A stretch of DNA of 64,000 bases, taken from NCBI GenBank assembly GCA_947589605.1, contig CANQBR010000001.1, forward strand, positions 59,907 to 123,906, written 5' to 3'. Origin of the DNA: an uncultured Phascolarctobacterium sp. (GTDB lineage: Bacteria > Bacillota > Negativicutes > Acidaminococcales > Acidaminococcaceae). The position numbers and the translations under genes were made by a program. The notes under the pieces are model-generated. The model made no database searches, was not told the DNA's origin, and saw only the letters and a list, made by a program, of their open reading frames with translations. Numbering within the stretch: position 1 is the first letter of the stretch; each line of letters begins with the position of its first letter. Below are positions 40,685 through 51,009 of the stretch, piece by piece.

Positions 40685-40726
40685 CAGGGTTTTATAAATA
40701 TTAAAATTCCTGAGGAGGAATGCAAA

Positions 40727-41953
40727 ATGAAGAAATCCTTGATCTTTGCCATGGCTATGGCTCTGGGCGTAACTGCCAGCGCTTATGCCGCCAATCCGTT
40801 CAGTGATGTTCCCGCCGGCCACTGGGCTTATGACAGCATCGAAAAATTGGCTGCTGCCGGCGTTATCGACGGCTACGGCGACGGCACCTTCGGCGGCGAC
40901 AAACTGATGACCCGCTACGAGATGGCTCAGATCGTTGCCCGGGCTATGGCTAACGGCGCCAACGTTGACAAACTGGCTGCCGAGTTCGCCGACGAGCTGG
41001 ACGCACTGGGCGTTCGCGTTGCCAACCTGGAGAAGAAGGCTGATGCCGTTAAGATCACCGGCCAGATCCGTTTGCACAACCAGAGCTTCCATGGCCTTAA
41101 CAACGTTGATGAGAACAAACTGCGTTCCCGTTTGTTCTTCAAGGGTCAGGTAAACGACGACTGGACTTACACCGGCATGATCGAGAACATTCAAGATTTT
41201 AAGTCTGAAACCGGCGAAGAAGGAACTGACTTCCAGCGTGCCTTTGTAAACGGCAAACTGGGCGGTTTGGCTATCGAAGCAGGCCGTAACCATCTGGTAC
41301 TGTTGGGCAACGGCGGCCAGATCTACGGCAACCGCGCTGATTATGTGAAAGCTTCCTACGGCAAAGACATCAAGTTGACCGGTTATGTTGGTAAGCTTTC
41401 TAACAAAACCACTGCTTACGGCGAAGATTTCTGGGCAGCTTCTTTGAGCGGCAAGATCGGCGTAGTGAATGCCGAAGCTATGTACATTGACGTAGAAGCT
41501 CAGAACAACGGTGCGTTCGGCAAGGTGCCCGGCACAGACACTAACAAAAAGGCAGACAACAGCATCGTTGGCATCGACGTGAAATTCCCCATCGTGAAAG
41601 ACCTGACCTTAGAAGGCCTGTGGATGAAGGCTGATGAAGACGATGCCGACGGCAACGACCAGAGCGTATTCGCTATGTTGAAATACAAAGGCGCCAAAGC
41701 CAACAAACCCGGCAGCTGGGGCGTATATGCCAAGTACTACAACATGGCCGGCAGCACCATCATCCAAAACGGCGAAGATAACACCATCCCGAACAAATTC
41801 TTGGCTAACGGTTTCACCGGTTATGCCATCGGCGCCGAGTATGCAGTTGCCAAGAACATGGTCGCTCTTATCGACTGGGCTGATCTGGAAGACAAGAAGG
41901 ACGACAGCAAAGAGGGCGCTGCTCTGTGGAGCCAGTTGGTGATCACTTTCTAA
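40727..41953 (+). CDS. SLH-domain outer-membrane porin
   Basis: Signal peptide MKKSLIFAMAMALGVTASAYA, SLH domain NPFSDVPAGHWAYDSIEKLAAAGVIDGYGDGTFGGDKLMTRYEMAQIVARAM, beta-rich body, C-terminal Phe. Confidence 0.9.
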   Translation: MKKSLIFAMAMALGVTASAYAANPFSDVPAGHWAYDSIEKLAAAGVIDGYGDGTFGGDKLMTRYEMAQIVARAMANGANVDKLAAEFADELDALGVRVANLEKKADAVKITGQIRLHNQSFHGLNNVDENKLRSRLFFKGQVNDDWTYTGMIENIQDFKSETGEEGTDFQRAFVNGKLGGLAIEAGRNHLVLLGNGGQIYGNRADYVKASYGKDIKLTGYVGKLSNKTTAYGEDFWAASLSGKIGVVNAEAMYIDVEAQNNGAFGKVPGTDTNKKADNSIVGIDVKFPIVKDLTLEGLWMKADEDDADGNDQSVFAMLKYKGAKANKPGSWGVYAKYYNMAGSTIIQNGEDNTIPNKFLANGFTGYAIGAEYAVAKNMVALIDWADLEDKKDDSKEGAALWSQLVITF

Positions 41954-41996
41954 GAAAAACCGTCACAGCGGCAACTGCGCAAGTTGCAAAATTTAC

Positions 41997-42022
41997 GAGG
42001 GGCACGCAAGTGCCCCTCTTTT
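41997..42022 (+). terminator. Intrinsic terminator after porin
   Basis: GAGGGGCAC-gcaa-GTGCCCCTCTTTT. Confidence 0.85.
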
Positions 42023-42051
42023 ATGAGCCATGAGCGATAGGAGGAAAAACG

Positions 42052-42843
42052 ATGAGCGACGCCACTATGAAAGATCTTTATCGGCAGCTGGCTGCGGACA
42101 TGAGCGCTCGCACTTACCGCTGCAACAACCGGCAGCAAGTTTTCGGCGAGCTGGCCCACTTCGTGACCAAACGGGGCAAGCACTACGATAGTTCGGCGGT
42201 GCGTCTCTTTTTGGTGGGCCGCTGCACCAACGGCTGGCCCTCTCTCTATAAAAAAGGCCCGAACGCCATAGATGCTTTTGCCGAAAGAGCTTATCGCGAA
42301 TATTTGGACCGAGGCTACGCTCCCTATTTCGCATATTCTGCCGACGCCGGCTACACCGGCGGCAATAATTACCGTTTGACCGGCAGCGCTTTTTGGCGGG
42401 TGGCCCGCAATATTTGGCGGGGGCTGAGCCAAAGGGACGACGACGAATGGCTGGACTTCATCGCTTGGAGCAATCTCTTCAAAGCAGCTCCCGATCCCGA
42501 CCCCGCGAAGGGAGAGGGCGCCAACCCCACTCAAGGCATGATCGATGCGCAATTCAAAAGCTGCCTTGAAATATTGAAGCAAGAGCTGGCAGATCTTCTT
42601 CCCACTCACGTCATTTTCGTCACCGGCTGGGACGGGTGGTTCGAAGACAGAAAGAACAGCTTCGCCGCCGCTTTCCCGCAGCTGAAGAGAACGAACGAAC
42701 ATAAATACATCGAAGGAGAAGGCACCGTCGCCGCAAAGGGCAGGGCCGTGCCCGCTCTGGTGCTGAAGCGGCCGGAATACAGGAACGAGAGCGAGTACGT
42801 GCAGGAAGTGCTCGCCTTTTTTAACGAAAGAGGGCGGCGCTGA
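42052..42843 (+). CDS. Conserved-looking hypothetical protein
   Basis: 263 aa ORF with RBS (GGAGG upstream of 42052); no family recognised. Confidence 0.6.
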   Translation: MSDATMKDLYRQLAADMSARTYRCNNRQQVFGELAHFVTKRGKHYDSSAVRLFLVGRCTNGWPSLYKKGPNAIDAFAERAYREYLDRGYAPYFAYSADAGYTGGNNYRLTGSAFWRVARNIWRGLSQRDDDEWLDFIAWSNLFKAAPDPDPAKGEGANPTQGMIDAQFKSCLEILKQELADLLPTHVIFVTGWDGWFEDRKNSFAAAFPQLKRTNEHKYIEGEGTVAAKGRAVPALVLKRPEYRNESEYVQEVLAFFNERGRR

Positions 42844-43038
42844 GCGCCGCCGAAAATTTTATAAGCTCGTGAAGAAAGAGGGGACGCGAGAGGAGCGGCC
42901 CTTTTTTGCGTGGGAGGGAAAGTTTTTCACACTACCCGATAGTGTCAGGAGTGCTGTCGTGTTATCTATGCCCCTTAGTTTGTATAGGGGCATCCTCTTT
43001 CGTACTGCCGACTCTATGGATAGACAAGAGCTATGGGA

Positions 43039-44394
43039 TCAGTTCAATACTTCACTTTTGGCAAGCTTCGTCGATCTGCGCACAAACGATAATCTGCCTA
43101 ATCGTAATTTAAATTCTTTTGACGGGATGAAAGCTGTTTCCGGTCCTGTTTGCGGTATGAACCAATATACATAATACGAGATAAAATATATCATGTAGAC
43201 GAAGTTTATGTTGTACGGTTCCATAAGAGCCGCTATTTGAAATACAAAAAGCGTAACGATGCAAGCTTGTGCCTCGTCGGTGTTTTGAAGTTGATGTAAT
43301 TTACGATATACAAAAAACATTGCCGCGAAATAAAGGACCAAACATAAGATGCCGCCTTTACAGAGATGATCTAAAATCAAATTGTGGGCGTGCATGGCAA
43401 ATTTAAAACCGGTAAGTTGCTGAAAAACCCCTTGCTTCATGATGCCGAGCCCTAAAAACAAATTATCGCCGATGAGCGGGAAAACAGCATCCCACAATGC
43501 CGTTCTCCCGGAAAAAGTGATCTTCTTTCCGAGGACTTCCTCTATCAAAAAGGAAAACATTTTTTGCTGTTGCATTATAACACAAATAAAAAACAGGGCC
43601 ACATTGCCGCCAAGCAAGCAAAATGTGTTGAATTTGATCATTTTGACTTTATTGATCAAAAACATTCCGTTGAGTATCGTCATTACAACAGCAGAGGTAG
43701 TAGACTTCACAAGAATGGCGCTTAAAAGACAAGCAATATAAAGAACCCATTCACGCCATTTTTTTATCCCGCCTCTGATGCTATACAAATCGGCTACCAA
43801 ACAGGCAAACAAGAAATACGGCAAAAAGACATTTTTCTGGTGCAAAAGCCAATTCTTTCCCGTAAACCACACACCCGGTATGCTCCCATATGTACTGTAC
43901 ATACCATCGGGAAACAACAGCACTGTCAAAAGATTGCCATAGACAAGCACTTCTCCGAGCAACATACCTCCCTTGAGCAGTTCTTCCGGTCTTCCTCGCA
44001 TCCATTCAATCAACAAGCCAACGATAATAAGGGGACATAAGTAACCTACAAAACAAGCTTTTATATCACCGTGGTTGATGACCGTCGAAAAAAGCCATAC
44101 CAAATCGATCAGTATGAACAGAACAAAAACGATCGGCAGATCCGTGTTATCGCTCAGTTTCCTTGAGAAACTGATCTTTCTATAACGCCATAAAAAAAGG
44201 GCTACTACACTCAGTGCTGCTGCACTCCGGATCCCGTTCAATATAAGTTGAGTAAGATCACTGCTTATATAGTCAAAAAATGCCCATCTCATTGAAAATA
44301 TAACTGCCAGAAAAAAGATCTCGTAACTATGTAGTTTCAGTTTCAGTTTCCTCATTAAGATCGAGCTCCTCTCTAAAGAAGCGAAAACTGCCAT
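43039..44394 (-). CDS. O-antigen ligase/polymerase family membrane protein (Wzy-like)
   Basis: Multiple TMs, GKNWLLHQKNVFLPYFLFA, HAHNLILDHLCKGG motif. Confidence 0.85.
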   Translation of the reverse strand: MAVFASLERSSILMRKLKLKLHSYEIFFLAVIFSMRWAFFDYISSDLTQLILNGIRSAAALSVVALFLWRYRKISFSRKLSDNTDLPIVFVLFILIDLVWLFSTVINHGDIKACFVGYLCPLIIVGLLIEWMRGRPEELLKGGMLLGEVLVYGNLLTVLLFPDGMYSTYGSIPGVWFTGKNWLLHQKNVFLPYFLFACLVADLYSIRGGIKKWREWVLYIACLLSAILVKSTTSAVVMTILNGMFLINKVKMIKFNTFCLLGGNVALFFICVIMQQQKMFSFLIEEVLGKKITFSGRTALWDAVFPLIGDNLFLGLGIMKQGVFQQLTGFKFAMHAHNLILDHLCKGGILCLVLYFAAMFFVYRKLHQLQNTDEAQACIVTLFVFQIAALMEPYNINFVYMIYFISYYVYWFIPQTGPETAFIPSKEFKLRLGRLSFVRRSTKLAKSEVLN

Positions 44395-44715
44395 TTAGGA
44401 TTTTATGTATCTCTGTTCTTCTGCCACGCTCTCCATAAATGCTTCTTTATTTTTGTGGTCCCGATTATCGATCCTCTGATCCGGTCCCGCTCCCGGTACA
44501 TAGTACCCATTTGAAAGGTGGGCCGCCTTCCTTGAGGGCATAGATCTCACTGCAGATCTCACTCAGCACAAACATTATGAGCTTCTGTCTGAAAACACAA
44601 TATGAAAATAGATACTCGCCATGATCAAGTTTTAACATTTGTACTTGTTTATTGTCGCCAGTACGTATCTAAACTCCTTACAAAGGAGTAGGCAGCACTT
44701 TTCGCTCCATGATTT

Positions 44716-45777
44716 TTAAGACAAATCTTTCACTATCGCCCTTTTTACGATATATGCGACCATTAAGGGCCATATCCAAGGAAGCCGCAGCAAATACTTC
44801 AACACTATTTTCGGTTTGCGTAAATATCCATTGCTTTTAGCCCATATGACCTCATTGAAATACGGTTTATTTTTCAATTCACGCACGGCCTTAGCGATCT
44901 CTTTATATGGCATGTTGTTTGCCGAACTTAAATAAGATCTGTTCAGAGCCAGAGCATCCAAAACAAAAGCATGAAGTGCATTTTTCAGGTCTTCTGCCTC
45001 AATCCTTTTTCCCAAGCACTCATACACCTTGCTCACACAATAGTAATTTATGTAGGGCTTATCGATATTAAAAGCTTTTGAGATAGATGTCTCCAACATT
45101 CTATAATGATAACCGCAGAATTTGTGGCCGGAAACTGTCTCTGCCTTAAGCATAACATTAAGATTAAAAATGAGGTCTTCCAAGGCCCGTGCTTCGGTAT
45201 CGAATTTTAGATCGTTATTTTTGAGGAAATTTCTACTGTACAATTTGTCCCAAGGTGCGATCAGCGAATTTTCCCCGTAAAAAACTTCGGTTTCTTTGCG
45301 TTTAACAAAAAGTTTAGTGATGAGACGATCTCTTCGGTTGTCGTCTAGGTGCCACAAAAATTCTTTTTTAAAATTTCTTTTTCTGATATGCCGATCGGGA
45401 TATTCCTCTATCCGACCATCTGCGATCATTACATTCGCCGTAGCGGCTCCCATCCTGATGACAAAATTTTTGTAGTAGTCCGCATCTATCCAATCATCTG
45501 AATCGATAAACGATAACCATTGCCCGTTAGCTATCGCCATACCGTCATTTCTGGCTGCGCTCAACCCACCGTTTTGCTTATGGATCGCTATGATCCTTTC
45601 GTCATTTGCCGCATATTCATCCAAAATAGCTCCGCAATTATCGGGGGAGCCATCGTCCACTGCTATTATTTCCAAGTTCTTATACGTTTGCCGGATCACA
45701 CTGTCCAAACACTGCCGCAAATACGGTTCCACTTTATATATCGGTATGATCACCGAGATCAGTGGATCTTTTTTCAT
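44716..45777 (-). CDS. Glycosyltransferase family 2
   Basis: PLISVIIPIYKVEPYLRQCLDSVIRQTYKNLEIIAVDDGSPDNCG...SFIDSDDWID. Confidence 0.95.
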   Translation of the reverse strand: MKKDPLISVIIPIYKVEPYLRQCLDSVIRQTYKNLEIIAVDDGSPDNCGAILDEYAANDERIIAIHKQNGGLSAARNDGMAIANGQWLSFIDSDDWIDADYYKNFVIRMGAATANVMIADGRIEEYPDRHIRKRNFKKEFLWHLDDNRRDRLITKLFVKRKETEVFYGENSLIAPWDKLYSRNFLKNNDLKFDTEARALEDLIFNLNVMLKAETVSGHKFCGYHYRMLETSISKAFNIDKPYINYYCVSKVYECLGKRIEAEDLKNALHAFVLDALALNRSYLSSANNMPYKEIAKAVRELKNKPYFNEVIWAKSNGYLRKPKIVLKYLLRLPWIWPLMVAYIVKRAIVKDLS

Positions 45778-46006
45778 AAATATGTCTCTCCCTTAAATAT
45801 TCAGATTTATTTCTGATAAGCTCTTCACTCTGTACTTAAGCTTTTTTTATCATTGAAATAAAATGGACCCTTTTTTTGTTATCGGCCCCTTACCCTTAAA
45901 ATGAACCGCTCGCGTTGCGTTAAGCCATCGTTTTATCTTACCTATTAAAATCAGCTTACTAAAATATCTGCTGCCCTAACTTTTAGAAAAATCGATATTT
46001 GTTAAT

Positions 46007-47074
46007 TCAAGATCCTTTCTTTTCTAAAAGATCCAGATATCTTTCCAAACACCAGACCATCCACTTTTGATCCCCTGTCATAATATCTGTGCAGTGGGGC
46101 CAAAATTCGGGGCGGACGGGGCCGCCCCACGCCGCGAACCATTCATCGGTCGGGCGAGGCATGGGGAGCTTCGGCGGCAAATTTTCCCCCGGATAAAGCT
46201 TGGCAAATGCTTCCCGAATAACATACTTGCTCTCTCCCCGCCGTATTCGTTCCTTATCCAGAGGAACGGCCAAGTATGTCTCCGAATACGGGCCTACAAA
46301 CTGCAGACCTGCTGTTTGACAAGCATTGTTATATGTTCCCAACGCTTCCTGCCGAAAATATTTGTTGATGAACTCGTGACCGTCGATGTGACCGTCTTTT
46401 TCGAATTCGATGAACGGCTCCAAGATCAACTTCGGATCTTTCAGCACCCTGTAAGGCATGATGTAAGCGTATCTTTCCACGAACTCGGAAAACAACCAAT
46501 CTTTCGCCAACAGACCGTCCATACCGCCGTAAATAATATCGGCATTCTCTCCGAAGATGAATTTGCTATACCCTGCCTCTGCCGCTCTTTGAGCGGCGCA
46601 ATATATCTGGGCCTCGATGGAATGGATAGGAGCTCCCTTGTGCTTCATCAAGGCGACGCTCGCCTTCTCTACATTTTCCCATGTCAGATCGAGAACTTCG
46701 TGCTTCAGACCGTTGAGTTTTGCCCAATGCGAAGCCTGCGTGCTTTCATCGATCAGTTTTTTGCCGGGAATGACACAACGAAAAGTCACCGCCTTAGTAC
46801 CCTGCGGTGCAAATCTAGCCAAGAGCGCCGAATCGATTCCGCCGCTTAAAGCGAGGACGGCCTTGCCGTCTGCACAGGCGTCCGCTACCTTTTGTCGAAG
46901 GACTGCTATCAGTTCATCGGAATTTTTTACGGGGAGACGAGGGAAGGAGATATCGCAAATATTACAGCTTTTCTCTTCTGAAAACGCTTTTTCGCGTTCA
47001 AACACATACCGATACATCAAATAGGAACTTGAACAGTATGCCCTGTCTTCTTTAGCCATGACTCTAGCTCCCAA
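46007..47074 (-). CDS. Stand-alone asparagine synthase (PP-loop) domain protein
   Basis: AVLALSGGIDSALLARF PP-loop, FGENADIIYGGMDGL; no N-terminal glutaminase domain. Confidence 0.82.
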   Translation of the reverse strand: MGARVMAKEDRAYCSSSYLMYRYVFEREKAFSEEKSCNICDISFPRLPVKNSDELIAVLRQKVADACADGKAVLALSGGIDSALLARFAPQGTKAVTFRCVIPGKKLIDESTQASHWAKLNGLKHEVLDLTWENVEKASVALMKHKGAPIHSIEAQIYCAAQRAAEAGYSKFIFGENADIIYGGMDGLLAKDWLFSEFVERYAYIMPYRVLKDPKLILEPFIEFEKDGHIDGHEFINKYFRQEALGTYNNACQTAGLQFVGPYSETYLAVPLDKERIRRGESKYVIREAFAKLYPGENLPPKLPMPRPTDEWFAAWGGPVRPEFWPHCTDIMTGDQKWMVWCLERYLDLLEKKGS

Positions 47075-47077
47075 AGT

Positions 47078-48382
47078 TCAAACGATCACTTCGATTATTC
47101 CGTGTCGGCGCCTAAATTCGGTGTGATAAGGTTTGCTGACCTCCTGTAGATATTGGAATAAAAATTCCGAATCTTGTTCATTGGCCTCTCCGGGAAATCC
47201 TTTATAAGTGTCCGTAAAATGCAGCTCTAAAGGTTTCAGCTTGATAGACTGCAAAACCTTATTTTGAAATTCAACACAGGGGATGACCGAATAATAATTA
47301 TTGCGGTCCGTTTCCAACCCGATCGTCCGGCGCTTACTCTTGACCGCCAGACATTCGCTTATCGACCACTTCCTGTCATACCCGTATTTATCCCAAAAAT
47401 CATCAGGAAGCCGCTCGACAAGATCATTATGAAAAATAAAATTACCCAAAGAATAAAAGATCGGTCTGTTTTTATATATTTCTATAGGTTGGAGACGGTG
47501 CGTACCACCTCCAAATACAACATCCGCTCCTGCATCAATGCATTTCCTGTACAGATCTTCGCAAAAATAATCCGGCTCAGTATAAGAGTCATGCTTTATC
47601 TGATGAGCATGCCCCATGACCACGACGAAATCGGCGTTCTCTCTTGCTTCTTTTATAGCATCAAGCACTCTCTTTTCATCGGCACCATCAGTCGTTGTGC
47701 TCTTACCTGCTCGTTCGCTTTCCTTAAAGAAAATACCGCCGAAGTTAAATGTATCAGGCTCTTCCGGGGGTAGCGAGCCTATTTTTCTCGCATTGTCGCG
47801 TTCCCCGTTGATAAAAGTATTTTTTGCGATCTGCTTCAGGATTTGCATCTCTTCAGAATTGATATAGAATACTTCCTTGTGCCTGACGCCATTTACCCCT
47901 GGCCTCGCAGGGAAGTAGCGATTTCCGTCGCCGGCTCGAGCTGCATCGATGAAAGTAGCAGTAAAATCCACCAAAGCAAAAATCTTATCGCGCCCGTTAT
48001 CATCTACTCGTTTTAAATAAGCCGGTCGAGCAGCCTCTGTAAGACTCCCTCCTATCCCGGCGAAAACGAGCTTATTTCTCTTGAGTATATCACAGGTACT
48101 CATCAATCCGTTGTGAGAAATATCCATGCTATGATTATTGGCACAGCCTACCAAATTGAATCCGAGCCTCTTAAGATCTTCCGCCACATTCGGCTTCGAA
48201 CATATCCATTGTCCACCGCAAAACGGGGAAGCATAACAATTATCCTCCACTAATACGGTCTCTAAATTAACGCATCTGGCTTCACCCTGTTCGATGAACT
48301 TCCTGATAGGCTCAATATCATAATCATTCGGAAATCTTTTTATCAGCAGTGCATCCCCGCAAGCAGTTATCACTGCTCTCAT
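47078..48382 (-). CDS. CapA family protein (poly-gamma-glutamate capsule-type metallophosphatase)
   Basis: ARCVNLETVLVEDN...LVGCANNHSMDISHNGLMSTCDIL...VVVMGHAHQIKHDSY...GADVVFGGGTHRLQPIEIYKNRPIFYSLGNFIF. Confidence 0.85.
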   Translation of the reverse strand: MRAVITACGDALLIKRFPNDYDIEPIRKFIEQGEARCVNLETVLVEDNCYASPFCGGQWICSKPNVAEDLKRLGFNLVGCANNHSMDISHNGLMSTCDILKRNKLVFAGIGGSLTEAARPAYLKRVDDNGRDKIFALVDFTATFIDAARAGDGNRYFPARPGVNGVRHKEVFYINSEEMQILKQIAKNTFINGERDNARKIGSLPPEEPDTFNFGGIFFKESERAGKSTTTDGADEKRVLDAIKEARENADFVVVMGHAHQIKHDSYTEPDYFCEDLYRKCIDAGADVVFGGGTHRLQPIEIYKNRPIFYSLGNFIFHNDLVERLPDDFWDKYGYDRKWSISECLAVKSKRRTIGLETDRNNYYSVIPCVEFQNKVLQSIKLKPLELHFTDTYKGFPGEANEQDSEFLFQYLQEVSKPYHTEFRRRHGIIEVIV

Positions 48383-48816
48383 TTGACATCCTCCCAGTCC
48401 TCATTTCCTCTGATCGCCTTCAATGCATTTCCGATCTTTGTAGAAGAAATTCCTTTGGTATAGGGAAAATAGACGATGCGTATCCCCTCTTCGGCAAATT
48501 GCTTTTCGAAATTTCTCCATTTCGGAGTGTCGTACCAATCATCCCCAACGAACATTATCTTTGCCCCCAACTTTTTGCATGCAGTCAGCTTATCCATGTC
48601 GTATTGAGGAACTGCAGCATCCACATATTTACAGCTGCGGACCAACTCGATGCGATCCTCGAAAGGTATCACGGTATGTTTGCCTTTATAGGACACAAAC
48701 TCATCTACCGTTACACCCACTATCAGTTTATCACACATCCCCTTGGCATTTTTTAAAAGATTCAAATGTCCGATGTGAAAAAGATCATAGACCCCGGTCG
48801 TATATCCGATCAACAT
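48379..48816 (-). CDS. Cytidylyltransferase family, glycerol-3-phosphate cytidylyltransferase (TagD)-like
   Basis: IGYTTGVYDLFHIGHLNLLKNAK ... YFPYTKGISSTKI. Confidence 0.85.
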   Translation of the reverse strand: MLIGYTTGVYDLFHIGHLNLLKNAKGMCDKLIVGVTVDEFVSYKGKHTVIPFEDRIELVRSCKYVDAAVPQYDMDKLTACKKLGAKIMFVGDDWYDTPKWRNFEKQFAEEGIRIVYFPYTKGISSTKIGNALKAIRGNEDWEDVK

Positions 48817-48837
48817 ATGTGTAACTCTCCCTTCTCT

Positions 48838-49716
48838 TTAAGTATCTCTGTCTCCACTGCCCACAGGTAAGAAATTATGTCCAAATCTTTCCGATTCCGG
48901 CGGAGGAGTCATATAGTCCCCGTAGTGCTGAGTTAGATAAGTATCGTAATCCTTTGGCCCGCGTAACTGCAGTCCTTCAAATTCATAGAAGGCTCCTTCG
49001 CCGAACATATCTTTGCGATAAATATCCTTTACGCCCTTAGGTCCCATGCCTTCCATTATCCATCCACCGCCATGAAGGTACCATTCAGATCGACGAGTCG
49101 GATATTGTTTCAAAGTATTATCTAAGGCATGCCATCTTGCATCTTTTGAAAACAGTTTCCCGATCTTGACGTGTTTTCCGATATAAACAAGAAATTTTAC
49201 TATTTTGCTACGTCTCACTGCGTTTAGAGGTACTTTTTCCTCGAAAACGGAGTAGGAATACAGTGCTCGCATTGCCAACACTCTGAAAGGATGCAGCCAA
49301 AATAAAACAGGGTTTTTGGGCATACCGTCCCAGGGAAGAATATCGATCGACAGATTCTCTTCTCGCGGTTTTCCCCTGCCGGCTATTTCAACTTTAATTC
49401 GGCTCGTAGATAACTTAGAGTAATAATAAATATAATTGCGGTCAAGAAGATAATTTTCCAAACGAATAGGCCCATGGAAATATTCCGGGGCCTTCTTGAT
49501 CAACTTGTCATAATCTTCTCTGGGCAACATGAAATCCGCATCGTCATCCCACGGAATGAACCCTTTATGGCGGACAGCCCCCAACATCGTTCCCCCGATC
49601 ATGAAGTATTGGAGATGCTCTTTCTCGCATACTTCCTTGAAAGCTTTGATCAGTTTGAGCTCTTCAAGTTGTATTTTTCGTATCTTTTTCAGGTCTAACT
49701 TGCCAACAACGCTCAT
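48838..49716 (-). CDS. LicD family protein
   Basis: YFMIGGTMLGAVRHKGFIPWDDDADFMLPREDYDKL. Confidence 0.95.
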   Translation of the reverse strand: MSVVGKLDLKKIRKIQLEELKLIKAFKEVCEKEHLQYFMIGGTMLGAVRHKGFIPWDDDADFMLPREDYDKLIKKAPEYFHGPIRLENYLLDRNYIYYYSKLSTSRIKVEIAGRGKPREENLSIDILPWDGMPKNPVLFWLHPFRVLAMRALYSYSVFEEKVPLNAVRRSKIVKFLVYIGKHVKIGKLFSKDARWHALDNTLKQYPTRRSEWYLHGGGWIMEGMGPKGVKDIYRKDMFGEGAFYEFEGLQLRGPKDYDTYLTQHYGDYMTPPPESERFGHNFLPVGSGDRDT

Positions 49717-49854
49717 TTTTCTTTCCCTTTCAATTGCCTTAAGCCTGCGGCACTTTTATAGTTTCATGATTTCGATTTAACTGAATATTACGCCATCATC
49801 ATTTCTGCAAAGACAGCGGTGAAAGCACTGATCACGGGAACAGTCGTTGTTAAG

Positions 49855-50895
49855 CTATAAATGTAATGAGCTCCCTTTTTTGCTCATGTTACGAATGTAG
49901 AGCATTTTTTTATACCTATGCTTCAGAGGAAGTACGTAAAGAGAGAGCACATGGGCAGTCCACACAGCAACTGCTTTGGGAACTGCATGACAAAAAATCG
50001 TATACACCTTGTTCAACATCGGTCGAGGATCTTCCCAAAGTTTTTGGCTATTCCACGGTGTCAATTTTCTGTATTCTAAATATTTATCAGCGTATGGATG
50101 CTCACAACCCTGCATCCACGGCCTCACCGGCAAATAGAAATTGCTCACGAAATGAATCAGTACAGGGTCTCTTCTTGCTGCCTCCACTTCTTCCGCTGTG
50201 TAAAAGTTTTTTACGCCTTTTGCATAACAGAATTGCTTATAGGTAAAAGCGTATATCATAGTAAGTGCGTTAAAGCGCAAAGGAATGCGCAATATTTGCC
50301 CGTTGAACACTGCATTTAGAACTCCTTCATCCGGGAAGGGTATATATCCACCCTGACTTTGTATAAAAGCCAAAAATTTTCTCTCTGCCTCCATTTGACG
50401 CCAACGCTTCAAGTTGACGAGCATGACACCCGAATTGTAGTATGTTCCGTCTTTTTCAAGGCCCAATTGAGTGCGCAAATTCGAATTTTGACAACAATCC
50501 GCCATCCCCACCGCATAACCGGAGATATCCATATCCCACAGTTCTTTGATTGACTTGAGAATTATCGTATCGCAGTCTAAATAAATTGCCTTTTCGACTT
50601 TCTGCGGTAATAATGATGCGATAAAAAGCCTGCCGCAGGTAGCCATCCTGTTGTATTGCGGGATCTCTACATTGACCCCTGCCAACTCGTTCAAATCGGG
50701 CATGACCAGCATTACGAGCTCCCTGCCATACCCTTCCGCAAGGTGCAATAACTTTGTTTTGCTTTCAGCCGAAATATGATCTTCGATCAAGTAGACTTTA
50801 AGTTCGTCTATGTCTCGGTTGTTTTCATACAGAGATACCAACGAAGTTGCGAAAACCTCAGCAAAACGCTCATCTGCATTGTATACTACGATCAT
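49855..50895 (-). CDS. Glycosyltransferase family 8
   Basis: VEKAIYLDCDTIILKSIKELWDMDISGYAVGMADC ... YYNSGVMLVNLKRWR. Confidence 0.93.
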   Translation of the reverse strand: MIVVYNADERFAEVFATSLVSLYENNRDIDELKVYLIEDHISAESKTKLLHLAEGYGRELVMLVMPDLNELAGVNVEIPQYNRMATCGRLFIASLLPQKVEKAIYLDCDTIILKSIKELWDMDISGYAVGMADCCQNSNLRTQLGLEKDGTYYNSGVMLVNLKRWRQMEAERKFLAFIQSQGGYIPFPDEGVLNAVFNGQILRIPLRFNALTMIYAFTYKQFCYAKGVKNFYTAEEVEAARRDPVLIHFVSNFYLPVRPWMQGCEHPYADKYLEYRKLTPWNSQKLWEDPRPMLNKVYTIFCHAVPKAVAVWTAHVLSLYVLPLKHRYKKMLYIRNMSKKGSSLHL

Positions 50896-51009
50896 GCTTC
50901 AATACCCACTTTTCCTCAGCATAACCAAATATCTTTACACCCTTTCAATACTCCCCATTTTGCAGTCACTACCATACACGCTCCACGATAGTACTGCTAT
51001 CTCAAAACT

